Origin: Mucidula mucida
Lineage: Eukaryota > Basidiomycota > Agaricomycetes > Agaricales > Physalacriaceae
NCBI GenBank assembly: GCA_015501055.1
Contig: JADNYV010000452.1
Location: forward strand, 1 to 27,537
Reading direction: 5' to 3'
Length of the DNA: 27,537 nt
This document shows, in pieces, positions 21,008 to 27,537 of the stretch. The notes under the pieces are model-generated. The model was not told the origin of the DNA. It did not search any database and saw only the letters and a program-made list of their open reading frames with translations. The translations under genes were made by a program, and so were the position numbers. Within the stretch, counting starts at the first letter, position 1; each line of letters begins with the position of its first letter.

Positions 21008-22162
21008 TCACAACGACATCTCCAGCTGCTCCCTCTTTACAGCCTTCGTAATCGCTTCGCACTCTCTCTTGTGTTCCTTCCACTTCTGCATCCTCTCCAA
21101 GCTGCTCTGCTCCAGCGACATGCGCACTCTCACTTGGCATCCTCTGCACGTCACGGAGCCACGTCCAGGTCGCACGGATCTCTGATCTATCCATCGATCG
21201 ACTTGCATCCAGTAGCTCGTAGTGAACGACCCGGAGCTCGCCGACTTGTGATGGCCCTTGAGTACGACCTTTGTGCTGGATCCCAAGGATGGGTACAATG
21301 ATAACGATGATCTATCTTTATGTAATCTCTCCCCCGGTTTGAGGAGCTGGCGCGGTTGACGCGGAGCGATATGTGGCGTCCTATAAAAGAAATCGTCAGT
21401 TCCAACATATGTTCATCAAAGCTAGGAGACACGTACTTCAAGATAGACTTTACATGGTGTCGGCGTCCGCTCCCACTACTTCTCCTCATCTTCTGGTCCG
21501 TCCAGCCCCCAAAGCGCACTCTTTTCTCTTCTTCGATGTAGACGCTCCTCGGGACCACATAAATGGCCGCCATACTTGCAGGTTGAGTCGCACGGTAAAT
21601 CTGTGGGCGCGGAGCGACAGCCTGTGCATAAATCGGTACAGGAATTCGGGAGCGCTGTTGCTGTGGGGGGACAACGTTATACATCGCGGGCTGGCGTTTG
21701 AGCGTGCCCCGCCCAATGCTCTGGAATTGCGGGAACTGGGGTGGATTTTATGGGGAGCGGGTAATAAGCCGGCTCACGTTGCAGAGGCCTGGGTTGCTTG
21801 TAGGGCGAGGGCCCTATCCTTGGAGCGTAGAAAGCGCCTCTCGAACGAGAGGTCTGGGATGATATGGCACCATCGTTTGTGTGTCGGTGATGATGGTGGT
21901 GGGTGAAAGGCAACGACAATGACTCGCCCAAAACAGCATTTAACGTCCACGCCGTACACGTGACGGCGTCATTGTTCGCTGTTTTGGACGGAGGGGCGGT
22001 AGCGCGATTGATGCGCCCACCTGGACTACTGGAGCTTTCGAAACCCAAATTGGACAGCTCTCGGGACGTGCTGATACTGATACTGATGCTGATCTCACTG
22101 TTGGTGATTCTGCTATTGACCTTGAGACAGCGGCGATAGGAGTAAGTGACACTGTGGCTCAT
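21008..22162 (-). CDS. uncharacterised protein with proline-rich N-terminus and C-terminal Cys/His cluster
   Basis: Three exons join in frame: 22162-21683, 21621-21437 and 21380-21008 (1038 nt, 345 aa; introns 61 and 56 nt). The second donor is an optimal gtacgt, and choosing it opens the whole last exon, which otherwise stops early. The N-terminal half is Ser-rich, with a five-His run and a Pro-rich stretch (PLPIKSTPVPAIPEHW). The middle has VRFGGWTDQKMRR and VKSILKTP, and the end has GHHKSASSGSFTTSYWMQVD. The final stretch shows CRGC (about residue 280), then QKWKEHKREC, a spacing that recalls the C-terminal half of a MYND-type zinc finger but lacks its middle cysteines. No function is assigned. 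A further intron inside the low-complexity first exon cannot be excluded. Confidence 0.65.
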
Positions 22163-22406
22163 AGAATGGCATAGTCTGAGGTACTTGAACGAATGATTGT
22201 AACTGACGCCGTAATCACGTTACGGTGTAGCTCGGTCGAGTGGCGCGTACGGATCTTTGATATCAGAAGTTGACAGTGTTATGTTGAAGGGGTGTTCCTA
22301 TTACGTTGTGCTTCAGTTGACTCGACTTGGTCACCGGTGTAAGCAATCTCGAGGGTTACTGTATCATCCTCTAACTGGGTAGCGCTTAGGTGCGTGGATC
22401 TCAGGT
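22163..22406. other. short intergenic stretch
   Basis: Upstream flank of the gene at 21008-22162. No motif or frame of note was seen. Confidence 0.4.
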
Positions 22407-22668
22407 TCACTCGCCGTCAATGATCAGATAGTTCGCACCCAGGTAAGCTATATCGATATCTCTGTACCTCAACAATCTCTTCCGAGATACAGATTTCATG
22501 TGGCTCGAGGATAGTATTGACGGATGTCCAGTGCTCACCAACATCGGCAATATAGTACGCTTCTAGACCCCATGGGACGAGACGAAAGAGCAGAGCGGTT
22601 GAGTGTCTCATCACTTTGAAGAGGCAATGTCGGCGCAAAGGTGCTGGTGCAGTGATGGCAGGAGGCAA
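22407..22668 (-). pseudogene. gene remnant with CLFKVMRHS motif and IAYLGANYLIIDGE end
   Basis: On the minus strand a frame reads CLFKVMRHSTALLFRLVPWG, LEAYYIADVGEHW and PHEICISEEIVEVQ. One frame over, the sequence continues RDIDIAYLGANYLIIDGE and stops at 22407-22409. The two halves look like one protein broken by a single-base shift near 22460. The first motif is shared with 8148-8295. No start or family name can be given. Confidence 0.4.
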
Positions 22669-23024
22669 GACACCATGACGTCGAGATTACTTTGATACGA
22701 CCGCAAAATGCTGACAAAGTGAAGTTGGAACGAAGAGTGGATGCAGCCGAAACATGCCTTTGCAACCGGAAATTTTTGAGAGCGATACTTTCTTGTCAGA
22801 CAAAACAAAATCAATTCCCAGATTTACTATCAAAGTGAATGCAAGTTGACTGAAACAGTCGTCATTTGAGTCTTCTGGGGTGTTGTTCTGGCCCGTGATC
22901 ATACAGGAATTGGGATAATTATGAGAGATCATGGCAGTCATAGGAAAATGTACAGAATCATCGATCAATTCAGGCCCTTTTCACTGGGGATGAGATCTGA
23001 GGGTATAATAAAGACAACTTGAAA
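22669..23024. other. stretch without a recognisable gene
   Basis: Lies downstream of the amidoligase-like gene. It holds a 93-codon minus-strand frame without motifs, and a plus-strand TATA-like GGGTATAATAAAG near 23001 with no gene behind it. Confidence 0.4.
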
Positions 23025-24013
23025 TCACATAATAACCTTAACAAACGTGTAAATGGGTTCGCTACCGTTGTCCAGCCAACACAGCTCATCGAGCCGGCGC
23101 ACCAAGCACGACCTGACGAAGGTCAGATAAAACACAATGGTCTCCTTGATCTTCTGAGGATCAAAAGTTCCGTCATGTTGACGAAACTCGATAGTATGCA
23201 AGGTACTCAGACTGGTAAAGTTGTATTTATAGTAGCGGCATGCCCGAGCTGGATCATCATTGCGACCTGGCCGAGGCGGATTGAAGAGTCGGATGAGGTC
23301 GGGAATATTGTCACACTGAAGAATTGCATCTAATCTGTCATGCACCGTGCTCACTGTACCACTCGCGGCTTCCATCCCGTGTGTGTTTGAGGCAATGTAA
23401 GGATTGTCTGCTCTCTGACGGTGCGGGGGATGAAGATCATCAATTTGCTCTAAATGAGGAATGTGCTGAGGGTGCAGTTACATGGGGCAAATTACAGCGT
23501 ACCCTCATAATGCAAGACCACCATTGCATTTTTTTGGAGGTCTTCAAGGGTGTATGAGTCGTTGTTGCTGGTATCGCATATTCCGACATGAACGTGAAAG
23601 CCAGTGCCTTGGCCTCCACAAACCTCTATAGCATCCTTCGCCGTCCCCAGTGCTGCAATCGCCCGTCCAACAGCGTCTATCTTAGTCATCCAGGCGGAGC
23701 GTTCTTTGCCCACGAAACGCCGATCACCTGTGCCGTCATTCAAAATACGAGAGACAAGCTCAATGCCAACGGAGAGCGGAGGAGATGGGGGTGGTTGGAG
23801 AGACGTGTCCTGCACGATAGACCATGAGGTATAGTCTGAGTCGGGGCGTTGGCGCCAGTAAAAGAGGCAACCTGGAATACCGCTGCAGACAGTGTTGGCC
23901 AAGGCCTCTTGGACCTTTGGGTTATTGCGCTGGGGAGAGAAGCACCAAACGACGAGTCCCTCCAGTTTGATACCAAAGGAGAGATGAATCGTAGAAAAGT
24001 TCCGAGCGGACAT
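23025..24013 (-). CDS. amidoligase-like protein (Amidoligase_2 family)
   Basis: Two exons, 24013-23503 and 23449-23025, join in frame through a 53-nt intron (936 nt, 311 aa). The family belongs to the glutamine synthetase-like carboxylate-amine ligases, thought to couple amines to carboxylates with ATP; fungal members have no proven substrate. Visible signatures are FGIKLEG near the start, YTSWSIVQDTSL at about 61-72, and VGIELVSRIL at about 82-91. The metal/ATP-site motif GTGFHVHVG lies at about 136-144, LHYE before the splice, and HTIEFRQHDGTFD in the C-terminal third. The early motif usually begins with an acidic residue (G-x-E-x-E); here it reads GIKLE, so one conserved Glu is replaced by Lys. 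No signal peptide is seen. A TATA box lies 39 nt upstream of the ATG. Confidence 0.85.
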
Positions 24014-24051
24014 GTTTTCGGAGCTGAAGGCGGTGACGCCGGATGAACATC

Positions 24052-24057
24052 TTTATA
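24052..24057 (-). promoter_or_regulatory. TATA box of the amidoligase-like gene
   Basis: The minus strand reads CACTATAAAGATG here, 39-44 nt before the ATG at 24013. This is a good match to TATAAA at a spacing that allows only a very short 5' UTR. Confidence 0.5.
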
Positions 24058-24311
24058 GTGTTGTATAGGTACATAGGATAGACATGAACACGAAATGAAG
24101 TGGTGCAAGCACAATCAGGATCGGAAGAAGGTACGTTCAGATGAGAACGATCGGGGCACAGTGTGCAGAACGATTCCCAATGAAGTGCATGCTTCATGAA
24201 GGCTCTGGAATGGACGGTGTGGTGCTGGACAACCATGGGGACCAAGGAAAACTTCCTTCAGCATTGTGTGTGCGCTGAAGCCAGCAATTGCAGCGTCAAC
24301 GGGAAACAAAG

Positions 24312-24841
24312 TGTTAGCGACTGACTATAGCCACGTGACTAAACCAGGTACCACAGCAAGAACTAAAGGAGAAAGTGTTCGCGTTCGTAAGACTAGGCTA
24401 GGCCAGGTGTATAAGCGAGATCGGAACTAAAGTACAATGATACTACACTACTGCTTATATACTAGTAAGTCTGTGTTTGAGACTCCTTGTCCATACACGT
24501 TTCCACTAGGGATGCTCCACGCCCTTGACCCAGTGTGGTATGCTACTAGTCCGTGAAACCATTAAATACGAGTGGTAACTGCATGTAAGTAATAATACTG
24601 AAACAACCATGTGTACTACGAGTGTCGGCGGTGTGTATACAATAGGGAGTCTATGAGGTATCGGCATGTATGGTGTCATCCATGTGTTGGACGTGTGTCC
24701 GACATGAGTACGGCTTTGGTAATGAAAAGGGGTATGATTGGTGACAAAACAGATGATGAAACGGTCCGTTGGTTGATAAGATAAGGCCCCCAATAAGATA
24801 TGATAAGATGTAAAAATGTGAAAATATGGCAATTCATAACA
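24312..24841 (-). mobile_element. 3' LTR of a Ty3/Gypsy retrotransposon (530 bp)
   Basis: Bounded by the perfect short inverted ends TGTTA (24841-24837 read on minus) and TAACA (24316-24312 read on minus), the usual termini of Ty3/Gypsy LTRs. It directly follows the polypurine tract and the integrase stop. Inside, a TATATAAG promoter-like box (24461-24454, minus) lies in the second half of the LTR. The outer flank is CAAAG (24307-24311), the candidate target-site duplication. The 5' LTR is not in the window. Confidence 0.8.
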
Positions 24842-24855
24842 TCACCCCCTCCTTA
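24842..24855 (-). other. polypurine tract (plus-strand primer site) of the retrotransposon
   Basis: The minus strand reads TAAGGAGGGGGTGA immediately before the LTR start. The integrase stop codon TAA (24855-24853) is its first three bases, so stop codon and primer tract overlap. Confidence 0.75.
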
Positions 24856-25923
24856 AGGCGCAAGTTCCATTCTGCGCCAGAGTTGCTCCATGAGGGCTGC
24901 AGAGGGTAGCGTGACATCAAGGGGTTCAGTATCAGGCGGTGGCATGGGTCGGAATAGATGTGATGGAAATTGCGACATGGGGACTTCAATGCGAGCAAGC
25001 GCGGGTGGCTTTGGCTTGTTCGGATATTGTTGGTGGAAATCACTGATGGCTTCGTCGGCATTTTTGAGATTGTATGCCGGTTCCCATGTCTGCTTGTGTG
25101 TGCCATAACCCTTCCAGTGAACCTTGTATTGAAAACCCCCGCGGTACTTCCGAGAATTCACCACTTTCTCGACCTCCCATTCCGGTTCGGCTCCTTCCAG
25201 CACAGGTGGTGGACGCGTGTCTCGGGGTTGCGTCGGAAATTGCGGCTTGTAGTAAGGCGTCAACAGGGCCTCATTGAACACGGAATGAATGCTTTTCCAC
25301 GTGTGAGGAATATGGAGCTTGTAAGAGCTCGTCCCGACTTTCTTGATCACTTTGAACGGCCCGAATTGTTTGTCATCGAGCTTCTTCATTGGTCGGTCCG
25401 TGCTGAGATTCGTCCCTTCCAGCCATACTTTGTCGCCTTCCTTGTACTCTACTGCCTCTGTTCGCTTCCTGTCATAAAACCGTTTCATGTCCTCTTTTGC
25501 CATCTTCAATGCTGACCCCACTTCATCCCATGTCTTCCTCATGCTGTCGGCAAACTCCTGCGCAGTCTCATTTCTCGATGCCGTTTTTGGAGCGGTGCCT
25601 TTGTAGGGATGTCTGCCCATGTCTGCAAAGAACAGAGTGACTTTGGTTGCCAAGTGTACCCGATCATTGTACACAAATTTGGTAGAGGGTAACCATTCAT
25701 GCCAGTCGTTCTGATGGTAATTGATGAATAACCGGAAGAAATGTTCCCTTTCTTGGTTCAACCGTTCTGTTTGCCCATTTGCCTGTGAATGGTACGCCAT
25801 CGTGAAGTTCCCTTCAATGCCCAACAACCGGTACAACTCCTTCATGAAACGCGAGTGGTATTGTGGACCGCAATCATATATCATCTGTCGTGGCATCCCA
25901 TGTATCACCTGTGGTTGCACAAA
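24853..25923 (-). mobile_element. Ty3/Gypsy integrase C-terminal part with chromodomain, 5'-truncated
   Basis: An open frame of about 355 codons covers the C-terminal part of a chromovirus polyprotein. It starts inside the integrase core: HGMPRQMIYDCGPQ gives the second catalytic Asp and GQTERLNQE the Glu, with exactly 35 residues between them. The zinc finger and first Asp are absent. The GPY/F-like region (FGPFKVIKKVG) follows, then a C-terminal chromodomain with EWEVEKVVNSRKY, YKVHWKGYG and TWEP, which in such elements steers integration to marked chromatin. Upstream of about 25920 the frame is lost. A short continuation (LTTVMNEAIL) sits in another frame, and no reverse transcriptase, protease or gag is present before the KDZ sequence begins. 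It is a truncated, inactive copy. Confidence 0.9.
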
Positions 25924-26226
25924 ATTGCCTCATTCATGACAGTGGTCAGGCTAAATGCTTGTATTTCGCCGTCAGTTGTCATAGTGGCAACTGTCAGTCC
26001 ACTTGTCTCTTCGTCACCTGCCATATATAGCCGTGCCGTTCGGCTGCCGTGTCCATTCACGGCGGAGGCCCGGATGTTCGTACAGATTGGTACCCATCCA
26101 CGGCGGAGGCCCGGATATTCGTCGGGGCATGCAAACAAAACGGGTAATGACGGGATACAGAATATATTGGGCCAAAACGGCGTATGGCGCGACTACCTAA
26201 TATACACTAATGTCAACCACGATGAC
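25924..26226. other. junction between the Gypsy remnant and the KDZ remnant
   Basis: Holds a frameshifted scrap of integrase (to about 25975) and then sequence of unknown origin containing a short direct repeat (26058-26122). No gene is present. The exact breakpoint between the two elements cannot be fixed by eye. Confidence 0.5.
26058..26122. repeat. two direct 24-bp repeats, 41 bp apart start to start
   Basis: The words CACGGCGGAGGCCCGGATGTTCGT (26058-26081) and CACGGCGGAGGCCCGGATATTCGT (26099-26122) differ at one base, and the match extends weakly to the left (CCATT/CCATC). It is a small tandem-type duplication at the element junction. Confidence 0.8.
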
Positions 26227-27464
26227 TCACACCGCTGCATTCGGCACTTGTTCCTGGCCTACCAAAATCGTCATTTCCTCCAGCGCGATACCATCCATGG
26301 GCCCCGCCTGTTTACCACGCGCCGGACTCGACGCTAGCCAAAGCTTCTCGAAATACGTCCTGATGTGCACCCTCGCCTTCGCCTGAGACAGCGCATAGGC
26401 GCGACGACCTCCCCATGCCGCGTGACTCAACCCAGGAGGTCTCCGGTTGGCATAGTTCGACCACTCGCTTGCCTCCCAAGCCAAGCTTCGAAGGACGCGC
26501 CTCATCTCCTCCTTGAGGATTTCAACCTCCTCTGCCCACCGCGTTTTTCGGGCCAAAGCCTTTGCCCATTCGATGCGCACACCTACAAAGATGTCAGCCG
26601 GAATCACCAAAGACAATGGAATATGTCTACATTCGTGCAGATACCCGTCATCTTCAGCATCCGGCCCGCCATCTGCTGTCCAAATCCACAACATCATCTG
26701 TTTCGTCTCATCCGGTGCGTCCCGCCTCTTTGTCTTCTTCTTCTTCTGCTTCTCAAACTTCTTGTCCTGCGCCTTGTCCTGCTTCTTCTCTTGTCCCGTG
26801 CCTGTCACCTTGCTATCTCTGCCATCGAGGCGACCAAGTTTTTTTACAGCCTCGGCATCATCCTCCTCCGTCTTGTACACCTTTACATCCGAATCCTCCA
26901 AAACGCGAAATGTGCCACATCCTTCCTCGCCAACCAAGCACACCAAAGCTGCCCAACCGTCGCAATACTTCTTTGTAGCCTCCTTTATCTTTGCACGGAT
27001 CGTTTCCAACAGCTTCGAAGCGCGCGTTGTGGCCTTCTGTCCGCGAGATTCAGCATTGCGGTAGTTGATCATGTATCGATTTGCCAGCAAGCGAGCGCGA
27101 AGACGGGCCAGAGCGTCGGCGCATTGCCCCTTCCGCAGAGCAGCCTCATTGTCGAACAAGCGGTCCGGACATTTGGATTGCTCGCGATGATGCGAGGCGC
27201 ACTCTGAGGTAACCAAAGCTTTATATCCTCCGCCATTAGGGCTGCCGACCCCATCTCGCGACGTGCTTCCTCTTCCTCCTCTAGAATCTCCTCCACCCCA
27301 GGCATATACCTGACTTGCCATTTCCGAAATTCCTTGATTTTCGCCGTTATGACTCGACGCTGTTGATGGATCTTGCTCTCCTGTGCAAGCGTCGGATTAG
27401 CTGATGTTGTCTTGTCTAGGATCAAACGGCGCCTAAGGAAATTCTCAGTCCCCAGCCGCAACAA
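26227..27464 (-). mobile_element. KDZ (Kyakuja-Dileera-Zisupton) transposase, C-terminal remnant
   Basis: Upstream block (27464 to about 27220): a helical HQQRRVITAKIKEFRKWQ, then YMPGVEEILEEEEE and EDIKLWLP. Next frame (to the stop at 26227-26229): CPDRLFDNEAALRKGQCADA, LARLRARLL, a long Lys-rich low-complexity segment, GVRIEWAKALARKTRWAEEV and LKEEMRRVLRSLAWEASEW, ending with an Ala/Arg-rich helix. The order IKLWLP, ALR-x-GQ-x-DAL-x-x-LR, and R-x-EW-x-KA...EEMRRVL is that of the C-terminal end of basidiomycete KDZ transposases. The two blocks are in different frames; the change falls near 27205-27225, so the copy is broken. The N-terminal half lies beyond the right edge. The KDZ assignment is from remembered family patterns. 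Confidence 0.75.
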
Positions 27465-27537
27465 AAGACAGTGTCACTTACTGCCCGTCCTGTATTTGCA
27501 ACCCCAATATAAGAAACCCCGCTGCACTCATGCGCGA

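Noticed and set aside
24970..25515. Plus-strand frame of 181 codons.
   Set aside because: Antisense shadow of the integrase-chromodomain frame.
26365..27207. Plus-strand frame of 280 codons, the longest plus frame in the window.
   Set aside because: Lies wholly antisense to the KDZ transposase remnant and is rich in Leu/Cys/Arg, as expected of a reverse reading of Lys/Glu-rich coding sequence.

Overview
The window looks like a gene-plus-transposon region of a filamentous basidiomycete, most likely an agaricomycete. The reconstructable genes are split by many very short introns (45-61 nt, GT...AG). The gene set is also typical of that group: FunK1-type kinase, KDZ transposase, heme-thiolate peroxygenase, small vWA proteins and class 3 lipase. 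No bacterial-type operon, tRNA, rRNA or CRISPR was seen. All gene models were assembled by hand from six-frame reading plus splice sites; nothing was searched against a database.

Layout: 37-1384 (-) is a broken FunK1 fungal kinase. About 1.4-5.5 kb holds no gene I can name; 4.25-5.54 kb (+) has discontinuous coding-like frames. 6270-7270 (-) is an MPDU1/Lec35-like PQ-loop membrane protein with one apparent frameshift. 7560-8083 (-) is a small DUF-type basidiomycete protein, also frameshifted. 8732-10011 (-) and 11645-12925 (-) are two paralogous vWA-domain genes, the first intact as modelled and the second degraded. 14144-16524 (-) is a complete seven-exon class 3 lipase of 695 aa. 17492-18531 (-) is a complete five-exon secreted short-type unspecific peroxygenase of 275 aa with all key residues.

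19648-20135 (-) is a complete three-exon Spt4 elongation factor of 125 aa. It is divergent, with only 71 bp between start codons, from a 165-aa single-pass membrane protein at 20207-20755 (+). 21008-22162 (-) is a 345-aa unknown protein with a C-terminal Cys/His cluster. 23025-24013 (-) is a complete two-exon amidoligase-like protein of 311 aa. From 24.3 kb to the end the window is transposon-derived: a 530-bp LTR with perfect TGTTA/TAACA ends, a polypurine tract and the integrase-chromodomain end of a Ty3/Gypsy chromovirus, followed by the C-terminal part of a KDZ transposase.

The genes do not form a recognisable cluster or pathway. The lipase and peroxygenase are neighbours, but no shared job is evident. 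Several genes show single frameshifts (FunK1, MPDU1, DUF protein, second vWA, KDZ) while four multi-exon genes (lipase, peroxygenase, Spt4, amidoligase) are perfectly open. The breaks may therefore be a mix of real decay and local assembly indels.
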